Below are positions 45,381 through 56,019 of a DNA stretch of 64,000 bases, piece after piece. A program made the translations under genes and the position numbers. The first letter of the stretch is position 1; the number at the start of each line of letters is the position of its first letter. The notes under the pieces were generated by a model. That model saw only the letters and a program-made list of their open reading frames with translations. It had not been told where the DNA came from and made no database searches. This stretch comes from Leekyejoonella antrihumi (GTDB lineage: Bacteria > Actinomycetota > Actinomycetes > Actinomycetales > Dermatophilaceae), in NCBI RefSeq assembly GCF_007845645.1, contig NZ_VCQV01000019.1, forward strand, positions 1-64,000. The letters are read 5' to 3'.

Positions 45381-45417
45381 TTTCGTATAGTGGATACTAT
45401 TATCTACACTACGGAAG
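45381..45417. promoter_or_regulatory. IclR-type half-sites and palindrome before malic enzyme
   Basis: TTTCG at 45381 and CGGAAG at 45412 flank an AT-rich imperfect palindrome (TAGTGGATA...TCTACACTA). Each outer half-site has a weaker partner 5 bp inward. It lies just upstream of the malic enzyme ribosome binding site, in the divergent promoter region with iclR. Confidence 0.45.
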
Positions 45418-45479
45418 ATCAAGGGACAAGTGGGCGTCCAAAACGGGAGTGTTCACTGATTTCCTGTTGATGACAGTAG

Positions 45480-45498
45480 ACTTCCGTTATCCGGAAGT
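45480..45498. promoter_or_regulatory. IclR autoregulatory operator
   Basis: ACTTCCG and CGGAAGT form a perfect 7-bp inverted repeat with a 5-bp spacer (TTATC), the best copy of the TTTCCG-N5-CGGAA family. It lies 18 bases before the iclR ATG, directly beside its ribosome binding site, so bound protein would block the gene. Confidence 0.65.
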
Positions 45499-45516
45499 TT
45501 GATGAGGAGCGCGACG

Positions 45517-46293
45517 ATGACCACAGGCACAACGGAACCGGGAACCAAGGCTCCGCGGTCGGGCGGGGTCCAGTCGATCGAGCGCGCCTTCGGCCTGCTG
45601 GAGACCATGACCGACCACGGCGGGACGATGGGGCTCTCGCAGCTCTCCGCGGAGTCCGGTCTGCCCCTGCCCACGATCCACCGCCTGCTGCGCACCCTGG
45701 TCGACCTCGGCTACCTGCGCCAGGACACCAATCGGCAGTACATCCTCGGCCCGCGGCTGATCCGCCTCGGCGAATGCGCGTCCAGCACCCTTGGCGTATG
45801 GGCGCGCCCGCACCTCGAGTCGCTCGTCGACGAACTGGGTGAGTCGGCCAACCTGGCCATGCTCGACGGCGATCAGATCGTCTACGTCGCGCAGGCCCAG
45901 TCCCGCCGCTCGATGCGCATGTTCACCGAGGTGGGCCGGCGGGTGCTCCCCCACTGCACCGCGGTCGGCAAGGCGATCATGGCGCAGATGCCCGAGCACC
46001 AGGTGCGCGAGATCCTGCGCCGCACCGGCATGCCGAAGCACACTCCGAGCACGATCACCGACATCGACGAGTTCCGCAAGGCACTCATCTGGGCCGGCGA
46101 ACACGGCTACGCCATGGACGAGGGCGAGCAGGAGACCGGGGTGCGCTGCGTCGCGGTCGTCGTGCCCGACGTGCCCACCCGCCTGGCCCTGTCGGTCTCC
46201 GGGCCTGCTTCGCGAATGACCGAGGAGGTCGTCGAACGGGTGGTGCCGCTGCTCACCGACGCTGCCGCCGCCCTCGCCCGCGACCTCGCCTGA
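45517..46293 (+). CDS. IclR family transcriptional regulator, AllR-like
   Basis: 258 residues from ATG 45517 (AGGAG seven bases upstream; TTG 45499 and ATG 45502 are less well placed). The winged helix is VQSIERAFGLLETMTDHGGTMGLSQLSAESGLPLPTIHRLLRTLVDLGYLRQD. The effector domain has LAMLDGDQIVYVAQAQSRRSMRMFTEVGRRVLPHCTAVGKAIMA and ETGVRCVAVVVPD, typical of the allantoin/glyoxylate-responsive IclR branch. The inverted repeats before iclR, malic enzyme, hyi and uraD suggest it governs the island, probably released by glyoxylate or allantoate. Confidence 0.88.
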   Translation: MTTGTTEPGTKAPRSGGVQSIERAFGLLETMTDHGGTMGLSQLSAESGLPLPTIHRLLRTLVDLGYLRQDTNRQYILGPRLIRLGECASSTLGVWARPHLESLVDELGESANLAMLDGDQIVYVAQAQSRRSMRMFTEVGRRVLPHCTAVGKAIMAQMPEHQVREILRRTGMPKHTPSTITDIDEFRKALIWAGEHGYAMDEGEQETGVRCVAVVVPDVPTRLALSVSGPASRMTEEVVERVVPLLTDAAAALARDLA

Positions 46294-46317
46294 GACGTTT
46301 GCAACCAACGACGCCCA

Positions 46318-46373
46318 CCGCCTACGACCAAGCCCCCGCCAGGTTCACCTGGCGGGGGCTTGGTCGTAGGCGG
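46318..46373. terminator. Strong bidirectional hairpin between iclR and the NlpC/P60 gene
   Basis: A perfect 26-bp inverted repeat (46318-46343 with 46348-46373) closes on the 4-base loop TTCA. It stands exactly between two convergent genes. No T-tract on either side. Confidence 0.75.
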
Positions 46374-46379
46374 GTCAGA

Positions 46380-47183
46380 TCAGGGGCGGCCGTAGCCGGA
46401 CGGGGTGTCCCAGATCTTCTGCAGCTGCACTGATCCACCGGGCTTCGGCGCGGCGATCATCTCGCCGTTTCCGGCGTAGATGCCCACGTGGTAGGCCGGG
46501 TAGCCGAAGAACACCAGGTCACCCGGCTGCGGGTTGCTCACCGATTGCATCGAGGCCTGCTGCGCGGACGCGGTCCGAGGTATCGAGATGCCCAGCTGCG
46601 CGTAGACGTACTGGGTCAGTCCGGAGCAGTCGAAGCCGGCCGGCGATGTTCCGCCATAGACGTAGGGCACGCCGATGTAGCGCATCGCGATGCCCACGGC
46701 ACCCGAACGCGACGGCGCGGAGACCGGCGGTGCCTTGGGCTTCGGTGCGGGGGCCGGATCGACCGCCTTCGGCTGCCTGGCCGGCGCCGGGCTCGGACGG
46801 GTGGCAGAGCGTGAGGTCTGCTGCTCGCTGCGCTGCTGCCGGTCGGCCCGCACCGTCTGGCGGGTCCGCACGGGTGTGCTGACGGCCTTCTTGACTGCCT
46901 TGTGAGCGACGCTGCGCACCGTCAGATCGACGGTCTGGGCCCCGCTCTCATACCGAGCCGACAAGGTCTTGGCGTTCGTGTAGGTCAGCGTGGTTGCCGC
47001 GGCCTGCTGAGCCGAGGAGCTCATCGAGGCCACGCCTTCGGCGTGCGCTGCCTGCGGTGCGGCAATGGCGGCCACCAGGCCACCGCTGACGGCCACGGTG
47101 GCGGTCACCCGGGCTGCGGAGCTGAAATGGGTCGAGATCTTGCTCGGGGCGCGGTGTCGACCGCGGGATCCGTTTATTGACAC
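46380..47183 (-). CDS. Secreted NlpC/P60 family peptidoglycan endopeptidase
   Basis: Cell-wall hydrolase of 267 residues, GTG start at 47183 with AGGAGAGG upstream. The N-terminus is a long signal peptide (VTATVAVSGGLVAAIAAPQAAHA). A Pro/Arg/Lys-rich linker follows to about residue 155, then the NlpC/P60 catalytic domain with Cys in YVYGGTSPAGFDCSGLTQYVYAQLG, His in GDLVFFGYPAYHVGIYAGNGEMI, and the third polar residue in IAAPKPG. It would cut the stem peptide during growth or daughter-cell separation. Its leader holds a c-di-AMP riboswitch. Confidence 0.93.
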   Translation of the reverse strand: MSINGSRGRHRAPSKISTHFSSAARVTATVAVSGGLVAAIAAPQAAHAEGVASMSSSAQQAAATTLTYTNAKTLSARYESGAQTVDLTVRSVAHKAVKKAVSTPVRTRQTVRADRQQRSEQQTSRSATRPSPAPARQPKAVDPAPAPKPKAPPVSAPSRSGAVGIAMRYIGVPYVYGGTSPAGFDCSGLTQYVYAQLGISIPRTASAQQASMQSVSNPQPGDLVFFGYPAYHVGIYAGNGEMIAAPKPGGSVQLQKIWDTPSGYGRP

Positions 47184-47187
47184 AGAA

Positions 47188-47335
47188 ATGCCTCTCCTGC
47201 GCCTACGAGGTGAGCTGTCGGGCTCGGGTGGAGAAATACCCTGTCGTGACCAAACCCCGAGTTTGGCCGGTGACCTAGCCCCAAGGACGCCCTAGGACGC
47301 CCAGAGTGGTTCCCCCGCTCCTGCCGTGCGGTGTG
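47188..47335 (-). ncRNA. c-di-AMP riboswitch (ydaO/yuaA class) upstream of NlpC/P60
   Basis: On the minus strand the leader reads AGGAGCGGGGGAACCACT, then a GGGGTTTGGTCAC region, and finally CCCGAGCCCGACAGCTCACC followed by TCGTAGGCGCAGGAGAGG. GGGGAACCA and CCCGA-CCCG-CAGCT-ACC-CGTAGGC are the conserved cores of the ydaO class. The 3' edge runs into the ribosome binding site of the hydrolase gene, so it may control translation as well as transcription. This class controls wall hydrolases and Rpf genes in actinobacteria. The 5' edge is approximate. Confidence 0.85.
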
Positions 47336-47491
47336 CAGTCATCTCGAGCGCCGTGGCAGGACTCGGCGGTGGCGCTCGATAGCCGCACCGGGGTGGTGAG
47401 GCCGACGGCTACGCTACACGGCGTCCCCGGTTAGGTCACAAATGGGTCACGCGACTCGCGCCGCCGGCCATGGACCGACCGTCCGTGCGCG

Positions 47492-48199
47492 TCAGCTCGC
47501 GGAGCTCGCCTTTTCGACGAATACGTGCGATGCCACGTCCAGGGGCAGCGATACGCCCTCGTGACTCCCGTCGACGACCGCGACCACGCGGCCGGACTCG
47601 ATGTGCGCATCGACCCGGGCACCCGGTTTGATGCCGGCCGAGGTGAGCACGCCGATCGCATCGGCATCGGCCTGGGCAGGCTCCCCGATGCGGCGTACCA
47701 CGACCGAGACCGCGTCCGCGGTCTTGACCGCATCGGTCAGCGGCTGCACCCCGTCGCGGAACTGCAGCACGGTGCTCTCCTCCCCGAGCTCCTCGAGGCC
47801 GGGGATCGGGTTGCCGTAGGGCGACAGGTGGTGCTCGTCGAGCAGGCCGAGGATCTTGCGCTCGACGCGGTCGCTCATGACGTGCTCCCAGCGGCAGGCC
47901 TCGTCGTGGACGAACTGCAGCTCAAGTCCGATGACGTCGACCAGCAACCGCTCGGCGAGCCGGTGCTTGCGCATCACTCGGGTCGCAAGCAGCCGACCAT
48001 GGTCGGTCAGCTCCAGGTGACGGTCGCCCGCGAGGGTGACCAGGCCGTCGCGCTCCATCCGGGCGACGGTCTGGGAGACGGTCGGGCCCGAGTGCCCCAA
48101 GCGCTCGGCGATACGCGCACGCAGCGGGGGGATCCCCTCCTCTTCGAGGTCGAAGATCGTCCGCAGGTACATCTCAGTAGTGTCGATCAGGTCGGTCAC
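47492..48199 (-). CDS. DtxR/IdeR family metal-dependent transcriptional regulator
   Basis: 235 residues, three domains. The winged helix is TTEMYLRTIFDLEEEGIPPLRARIAERLGHSGPTVSQTVARMERDGLVTL. The metal-binding/dimerisation domain has RKHRLAERLLVDVIGLELQFVHDEACRWEHVMSDRVERKI with the His, Glu and Cys ligands. A C-terminal SH3-like domain follows from about residue 150. It is probably an iron- (IdeR) or manganese-responsive repressor. Single gene, reading away from the long structured intergenic region. Confidence 0.92.
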   Translation of the reverse strand: MTDLIDTTEMYLRTIFDLEEEGIPPLRARIAERLGHSGPTVSQTVARMERDGLVTLAGDRHLELTDHGRLLATRVMRKHRLAERLLVDVIGLELQFVHDEACRWEHVMSDRVERKILGLLDEHHLSPYGNPIPGLEELGEESTVLQFRDGVQPLTDAVKTADAVSVVVRRIGEPAQADADAIGVLTSAGIKPGARVDAHIESGRVVAVVDGSHEGVSLPLDVASHVFVEKASSAS

Positions 48200-48578
48200 A
48201 GAGTAAGAGTGCCATCTTCGCCCGACAATGTCCCTTCCGACCGCAATCCAATCCGCGGCTGCCGGCTGTCGTGGTGGTCAAGCGATCAACACGTGTCACC
48301 CATTGCTGTCCAGATTATTTCGTAACCGCGCTCACGTCGGGTCGCTGCTGGGAATCTTGGGCGGAGGCAGTACGTTCTTCAGTTAGTACCGCGGACTCCT
48401 CCCCCCCTGACCGCGGTGCTGGGCGGGCCTCCACCTTGGTGGGGGTTGGAGCGGGCCTTCGGGTCCAGCTCGGCGGCCGGCGCCTCCCCCCTGTGCGCCG
48501 GCCGCTTCGCATACTCCCCAGCGGAACAGCCCTTTCCTCTCCCGGCTTAATCCGTTGCGCTATCCACGATCAGCGGCC
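48200..48578. other. Structured non-coding region upstream of dtxR
   Basis: No gene is recognisable here. The region carries two GC hairpins: CCGCGG repeated around a pyrimidine-rich loop near 48389-48416, and a perfect 11-bp stem GCGGCCGGCGC at 48473-48483 with 48495-48505. It must contain the dtxR promoter on the minus strand and may hold the start of a + strand transcript. Confidence 0.45.
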
Positions 48579-48800
48579 TAGCGTGGAGGTACACGAGAGA
48601 GGAGGTGGTCCAAGAAATGAATTCTTCTAGGACGCGTGAGGTGGTTGCGCGCTAGCGCACCGCAGCCCGGTGACCACCTTCTCGGTGGACCGACATCGGA
48701 CGATGCGGTAGCGATTCCAACGCAGCTGCCGCAGCCCGTGGGAGCGTGATTCGTCCATCACGCACCCGTGCCACCCGGCACGGAGCCCACGGGCTGTCCC
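48555..48800 (+). ncRNA. Candidate structured RNA with its own promoter and a three-way junction
   Basis: TTGCGC (48555-48560) and TAGCGT (48579-48584), 18 bp apart, make a good promoter. A near-complete Shine-Dalgarno (GAGGAGGTGGTCC) and a 12-codon ORF follow. At 48732-48796 an 11-bp closing stem (CAGCCCGTGGG with its complement) encloses two perfect 7-bp hairpins (48744-48763 and 48766-48783), a three-way junction. I do not recognise a known family; no tRNA features and no U-tract. Confidence 0.4.
48617..48655 (+). CDS. Very short ORF (12 aa) with a near-perfect Shine-Dalgarno
   Basis: MNSSRTREVVAR is encoded behind GAGGAGGTGGTCC, close to the full complement of the 16S 3' end. The ribosome binding site is far better than needed for a chance ORF, which suggests a leader peptide or a ribosome-loading site in the candidate RNA. 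No homologue is known to me. Confidence 0.3.
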   Translation: MNSSRTREVVAR

Positions 48801-48836
48801 ATGCCTACTGCTCCCCGCCACTCCCGCTCGCTCCCG

Positions 48837-50700
<1,864 letters not shown>

Positions 50701-50778
50701 CTTCCGCCCCGGTGATGCGCCTTACGCCCGGTGCCCCTCCTCACCTGCGCTGGTCTGCACATGATTGAGTGAGCAACC

Positions 50779-53379
50779 GTGACCGGAGACTTGAACCTGA
50801 CCCACATCGAGTGCCGACAGCGCGGCGCCGCCCTGACCGTGCAGGACTACCGGGTCGAACTCGACCTGAGCAACGCGGTCGACCCGGGCGCCGACACCTA
50901 CCGGTCCGCCACGACCCTCCGGTTCTCCTCCACCGCCGACGCCACCTGGGTCGATCTGGTCGCCGATCGGGTCGCCCGAGCCACCCTGAACGGGCAGCCG
51001 GTCGACACCTCGACGTATGACGGAGCTCGGCTGCCGCTGACCGGGCTGCGAGCCGAGAACGAGCTGCACGTCGAGGCGCACTGCCGATACAGCCGCACCG
51101 GCGAGGGCATGCACCGCTTCACCGATCCGCAGGACGACCGCACCTACCTCTACACGCATCTCGAGCCGACCGACTCGCGCCGGATGTTCGCCTGCTTCGA
51201 GCAGCCCGACCTGAAGGCGCAGTTCACCTTCGTCGTGACGGCGCCGAAGGAGTGGGAGATCGCTTCGGGCCAGGCCGCGGCATCCCGAACCGAGGATGAG
51301 CTGACCGCCACGGTGACGTTCGAGCCCACCCCGCGCCAGTCGTCATACATCACGGCCGTGGCGGCCGGGCCGTATCGCCGCGAGTCCGACGTCTGGTCGA
51401 TCTCGCGCCCCGACGGCACCACGCAAAAGGTCCGACTCGGCCTGCTCTGCCGGCAGTCGATGGCGCAGTTCGCAAGTGCTGAAGAGGTATTCGCGATCAC
51501 GAAGCACGGCCTGGACTTCTTCGACGAGGCCTTCGCCTACCCCTACCCGTGGGGGAAGTACGACCAGATCTTCGTGCCCGAGTACAACCTCGGCGCCATG
51601 GAGAACCCTGGTCTCGTCACCTTCACCGACAGCTTTCTCTATCGCGGCCGGGCCACCGATCTGCAGCGCGAGCAGCGAGCCGAGGTGATCATGCATGAGA
51701 TGGCACACATGTGGTTCGGTGATCTGGCGACCCCCGCGTGGTGGGACGACCTGTGGCTCAAGGAGTCGTTCGCGGACCTCATGGGTTACCAAACCGCCGC
51801 GGAGGCAGTGGGGTTCCCCGGTGCGTGGATTCTCTTCGCGCTCGGGCGCAAGCAGTGGGCCTACACGCAGGACCAGCGGCCGAGCACTCATCCGATCGTC
51901 GCCACGATCGACGATCTGGAGGCAGCGCGGCAGAACTTCGACGGCATCACCTACGCCAAGGGTGCAGCCGTGCTGAAGCAGCTGCAGGCCTACGTCGGCC
52001 GCGACGCATTCTTCGCCGGTGCGCAGCAGTACTTCGCCGACCACGCATTCGGCTCGACCACACTGGATGACCTCCTGAGCGCCCTCGAGTCCAGCTCGGG
52101 GCGAGACCTGCGCACCTGGTCGAACCTGTGGCTGCAGACTGCCGGCCCGTCGCTGCTGTCCTTCGCGACCACACGAGATGAGCACGGCGCCATCACCGAC
52201 CTGGTGATTCAGCAGGATGCGATGGACTCCATGACAGGAGAGGCGATCTCGCGTCCGCACCGACTACGGGTCGGCCTCTATGCCCTCGAGGGGGATCGCC
52301 TCACGCGCGTCACGGTGATCGATGTCGAGGTCGCAGGCACGCATACCCCCGTGCCCGAGGCGACCGGAGTCTCCGCCGACCTGGTGATCGTCAACGACGA
52401 CGACCTGACGTATGCCGTGGTCCGCCTGGACGGGCCGTCCGTCCAGGCGGCCGGCCGTCACCTGTCCACGATCGACGAGCCGCTCTCCCGTGCGCTTGTC
52501 TGGTCGAGCCTGTGGAACATGGTGCGCGACCGCGCGCTGCCGGCACGAACCTTCATCGAGTCGGCCCTCGCCCAGGCTCCAACCGAGCGGAATGCGACTC
52601 TGCTGCAACAGATTTTGACACTTGCACACACGGCCGTCTGCCACTACGCCACACCGACCCAACGGCCAGAGCTCCGACAGCGCCTGGCGGCATCTGCTCT
52701 GGAGCACCTGAGGTCAGCCGCCCCCGGCACCGACGCGCAACAGGTCTGGGCGCGATCCGTCGCGCGATTCGGAGCCCTGCACGGCGGTACGGCCGGCAAC
52801 ATCGAAGCGCTGTTGGACGGCCGCGACGTCATCGAGGGTCTGCCGATGGACCCGGATCTGCGGTGGGAGCTGGCCACAGCCCTTGCCGCGCAAGGTCGTT
52901 TCGGTGCGGATGCGCTTGCCGCCGAGCTGAATCGAGACAGCACGATGAGCGGTCGTCTCGCTCACGACAAGGCCCTGGCAAGCCTGCCCGGCACCGCGAC
53001 CAAGGATGCCGTCTGGCAGTCACTGGTCGCCGACGCGACGATCACCAACGACACGCAGCGTGCGCTGCTCGCCGGGTTCGACGCGCCGGCCAGCTCCGCG
53101 GACCGTGCGCACCTTGCCGACCGATACTTCGCGTCCTTGATCGACTGGTGGCGATCGATGCCGCAGACCATGGCGACCCGGCTGGTGGTCGGTCTCTTCC
53201 CGCCCGCCGACCTGAGTGAGGGCCAGGACCCGCAGCAGCATCCCGTGATCCAGCGGGCCAAACAGTGGCTGGACGAGCACCAGAGTGCCGAGGCTGCGCT
53301 GCGTCGCAACGTGATCGAGCAGGCCGCCGACACGGAGCACTACCTGCTGGCCCAGGCCTACGCGCAGTCCCAGGTCTGA
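50779..53379 (+). CDS. pepN: Aminopeptidase N (M1 family zinc metallopeptidase)
   Basis: Cytosolic aminopeptidase of 866 residues, GTG start at 50779. It begins NLTHIECRQRGAALTVQDYRVELDLS, standard for actinobacterial PepN. The exopeptidase motif is LGAMENPGLVTF; the zinc site is VIMHEMAHMWFGDL (HExxH) with the third ligand in WLKESFADLMGY. An ERAP1-like C-terminal helical domain follows from about residue 530. Single gene, no close regulatory partner visible. Confidence 0.95.
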   Translation: MTGDLNLTHIECRQRGAALTVQDYRVELDLSNAVDPGADTYRSATTLRFSSTADATWVDLVADRVARATLNGQPVDTSTYDGARLPLTGLRAENELHVEAHCRYSRTGEGMHRFTDPQDDRTYLYTHLEPTDSRRMFACFEQPDLKAQFTFVVTAPKEWEIASGQAAASRTEDELTATVTFEPTPRQSSYITAVAAGPYRRESDVWSISRPDGTTQKVRLGLLCRQSMAQFASAEEVFAITKHGLDFFDEAFAYPYPWGKYDQIFVPEYNLGAMENPGLVTFTDSFLYRGRATDLQREQRAEVIMHEMAHMWFGDLATPAWWDDLWLKESFADLMGYQTAAEAVGFPGAWILFALGRKQWAYTQDQRPSTHPIVATIDDLEAARQNFDGITYAKGAAVLKQLQAYVGRDAFFAGAQQYFADHAFGSTTLDDLLSALESSSGRDLRTWSNLWLQTAGPSLLSFATTRDEHGAITDLVIQQDAMDSMTGEAISRPHRLRVGLYALEGDRLTRVTVIDVEVAGTHTPVPEATGVSADLVIVNDDDLTYAVVRLDGPSVQAAGRHLSTIDEPLSRALVWSSLWNMVRDRALPARTFIESALAQAPTERNATLLQQILTLAHTAVCHYATPTQRPELRQRLAASALEHLRSAAPGTDAQQVWARSVARFGALHGGTAGNIEALLDGRDVIEGLPMDPDLRWELATALAAQGRFGADALAAELNRDSTMSGRLAHDKALASLPGTATKDAVWQSLVADATITNDTQRALLAGFDAPASSADRAHLADRYFASLIDWWRSMPQTMATRLVVGLFPPADLSEGQDPQQHPVIQRAKQWLDEHQSAEAALRRNVIEQAADTEHYLLAQAYAQSQV

Positions 53380-53559
53380 TCAGGTCACCCCTTCTCCTCA
53401 CCCTCTCCTCGCATGTCTCCTGCCCGCACGCCCCCCGTCGAGTTGGGGGCGGGTATTGCGGGTCCTCCAACCCCTCCACGGCCGCCGCCGGCAAGGGCGG
53501 AAGGCCGCGCCCTGTGGGTAACCCAGGACCACCCTGTGCGAGCCTGCGAAGTTGGTGAC

Positions 53560-54634
53560 ATGAGCACTGCACCGGACAACCTGGACCGACGGACCCCCTC
53601 CTGGACAGTGACCCGCATACGTGGCGCCCGACGTATGCGGGCGCCGATCGCCGGCATGTCCCGCACCTGGTCGGCCGCGCCTCAGACGGCACACCGGGCA
53701 CATCTGCTCTTCTCTTCGACGCGAGTCGCATCATCCTGGCGAGCGAACTGGGCGACCAACGTCTCGACCCCCGCACCGAACTCCGACCCGACGGTACCCC
53801 CGTCCTTGCGCAGATCCGCCGCGGTGCCTACTACGACGCCGCGGACTCGGCCACCTTCAATGCCGACACCCGGTATGCCGCTCGGGTGCACGCGACGGTG
53901 CTCTACTCGAGGTCTGCGGACAACGTCTACTCGCACTGGTCCGCCGCAGTGCTGTGGGGCATGCCGGTCGTCGAGCCCCTGGCCGCGCGAGGTGCACACC
54001 ACCAAGACCGGCGGCGTCATCCGGTCTGGTGAAACGACACCACATGACACAGTCCCCGCCAAGCACAAGGGTGAACGACGTGCGTATCACGGCTGCGGCG
54101 CGGACCGTCGTCGACCTGGCACGGGACGGTTCGCTGCAGTCGGCCGTCGCAGCAGCCGACTACGCACTGCACCACCGTCTGTGCGATCGGGCGGATCTGG
54201 AGTCCGAGCTCCACGCCCTCGACAAGGGAACGGCCGGGATCACCGAGGTCCGCACCACCATCGCGCTGGCCGATCCGCGGGCCGAGTCCGCGCTGGAGTC
54301 GTTGAGCCGCGTGGCCATGTATGAGCTGCGTCTGCCACGACCCGAGCTCCAGGTGCCGTTGGTGGACCGCGATGGGCAGTTCGACCGCGGTGACTTCGGC
54401 TGGCCCGGACTTGTCGGCGAGTGCGACGGCGCTGCGAAGTACGCCCGCTATCTGCGTCCGGGCGAGGCGCCCGGTGAGGTGGTGCATCGGGAAAAGCTTC
54501 GCGAAGACCGCGTGCGTAGGTCCGACTGGGACGTCGCGCGATGGGGCTGGGATGACGCGCTCTCGCGCGCAGGGTTGCTGCGGATCCTGAGCGACAAGGG
54601 ACTACGCCGTATGCCGCGCCGCCACTGGCTCTGA
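53560..54634 (+). pseudogene. Frameshifted AbiEi-antitoxin/DUF559-like protein gene
   Basis: Parts of one protein lie in successive frames. From about 53706, ALLFDASRIILASELGDQRL to NVYSHWSAAVLWGMPVVE. From about 53985, EVHTTKTGGVIRSGETTPHDTVPA. From about 54067, VNDVRITAAARTVVDLARDG onward, ending in the nuclease-like DFGWPGLVGECDGAAKYARY...EKLREDRVRRSDWDVARWGWDD and a stop at 54634. The likely ATG at 53560 is in yet another frame. At least two frameshifts therefore separate an N-terminal AbiEi-like HTH region from a DUF559-like domain. A decayed gene is most likely; sequencing error is possible. Confidence 0.7.
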
Positions 54635-54729
54635 CCACCCGGCGGACGGACGAGACGAGGCGAGATCACTCGGTGGTGCCAGGCACCGCATCCGAAATCC
54701 ACGCCTCCCAGGTGTGCACTTTGGCTCAA

Positions 54730-56019
54730 TCACGCGACCCGCTCGGTCGCGGTGCTGTCCGCCATGTCGCGCGGGCGCACCTCGAGGTGCGGCACCGGCG
54801 TGCGCTCGATCCGCAGGTAGAGGTCCTCGCTGCGCATGACATACAGCATCGCGCCCACCACCGTGACCAGCGACGCGACACTTCCGATGAGGATCGTCCA
54901 GCGCGCTCCGAATGCGTCACCGATCCAGCCGATGAGCGGTGCCCCGATGGGCGTCCCGCCGAGGAATACCGCCATGTAGAGCGCCATGACCCGGCCGCGC
55001 ATCACCGGCGAGACACTCAGCTGCACCGCGGAGTTGGCGGTGTTGAGGAAGGTGATCGCGGCAAATCCGGTGGGGACCAGCAGGACCGCGAACAGCAGGT
55101 ACGACGGGGCAAAGGCTGCGGCCGCGGACGCCACCGTGAACGCGGCAAGGGAGATCATCAGCACCCGCAACCGTGGTCGCGAGCGCCGCGCCGACATGAG
55201 TGCGCCGCCGAGCGACCCGATCGCCATCACGGACCCCAGCAGCCCAAACCCCGTCGCGTTCTGGTGGAACGTGGCGGTGGCCATCAGGGCCGTCGTGAGC
55301 TGGAAATTCATCCCGAAGGTGCCGAGCATGAAGATCATCACGAGGATCAACATGATGTCCGGACGGTGCCGGACGTATGCCAGGCCCTCGCGAACCTTGC
55401 CCTTCCCGCGGCTGCGCGGGGCGGGCATCAGCTCGTCCGGGCGCATGACGTAGAGCGAGACCATCACTGCGACGAACGAGAACGTGTCGAAGAGGATGGT
55501 GTGCCCGATCCCGATGATCCCGACCAGCAGACCCGCTATGCCGGGCCCGACGATCCGGGCGGCGTTGAACGAGGTGGAGTTCAGACTGACGGCATTGGAC
55601 ACCAGCTCCGACGGCACCATCTCGGAGACCATCGCCTGGCGACTGGGATTGTTCAGCGCCGTCGCGAAGCCCTGCAGGGTGGCGGTGAGGAAGACGTGCC
55701 ACAACTGGACGGCCCCGGTCAGCACCAGCGTCGCAAGGAGGGCGGAGGTCAGAGCGAGTGCGCCCTGCGCAAGGAACTGCACCTTCCGCTTGGAGTAGCG
55801 GTCGGTCAGCGCACCCGCGACCGGCGCGAGGAGCACCGCCGGCGCGAACTGCAGCGCAGTGACGAATCCGAGCGCGGTCGCGTTGTGGTTGGTCAGGACG
55901 GTGAGGACCAGCCAGTCCTGGGCGATCCGCCCGATCCAGGTGCCGATGTTGGAGGTCATCGCGCCCATGAAGTAGACGCGATAGTTGTAGACCGAGAGCG
56001 ATGCGAAGGTCCGGTTCAC
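54730..56019 (-). CDS. MFS transporter, EntS-like exporter family
   Basis: Efflux protein of 429 residues, about 12 helices, paralogous to 4840-6216. It has FASLSVYNYRVYFMGAMTSNIGTWIGRIAQDWLVLTVL, LLAPVAGALTDRYSKRKVQFLAQG (loop 2-3 motif), and NNPSRQAMVSEMVPSELVSNAVSLNSTSFNAARIVGPGIAGLL. The start overlaps the stop of the MarR gene as ATGA, so the two form an operon in which the regulator probably represses its exporter. Substrate unknown. Confidence 0.88.
   Translation of the reverse strand: MNRTFASLSVYNYRVYFMGAMTSNIGTWIGRIAQDWLVLTVLTNHNATALGFVTALQFAPAVLLAPVAGALTDRYSKRKVQFLAQGALALTSALLATLVLTGAVQLWHVFLTATLQGFATALNNPSRQAMVSEMVPSELVSNAVSLNSTSFNAARIVGPGIAGLLVGIIGIGHTILFDTFSFVAVMVSLYVMRPDELMPAPRSRGKGKVREGLAYVRHRPDIMLILVMIFMLGTFGMNFQLTTALMATATFHQNATGFGLLGSVMAIGSLGGALMSARRSRPRLRVLMISLAAFTVASAAAAFAPSYLLFAVLLVPTGFAAITFLNTANSAVQLSVSPVMRGRVMALYMAVFLGGTPIGAPLIGWIGDAFGARWTILIGSVASLVTVVGAMLYVMRSEDLYLRIERTPVPHLEVRPRDMADSTATERVA

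Noticed and set aside
48732-48796. tRNA or tmRNA fragment
   Set aside because: The three-stem fold lacks the T-arm consensus, acceptor CCA geometry and an anticodon loop.
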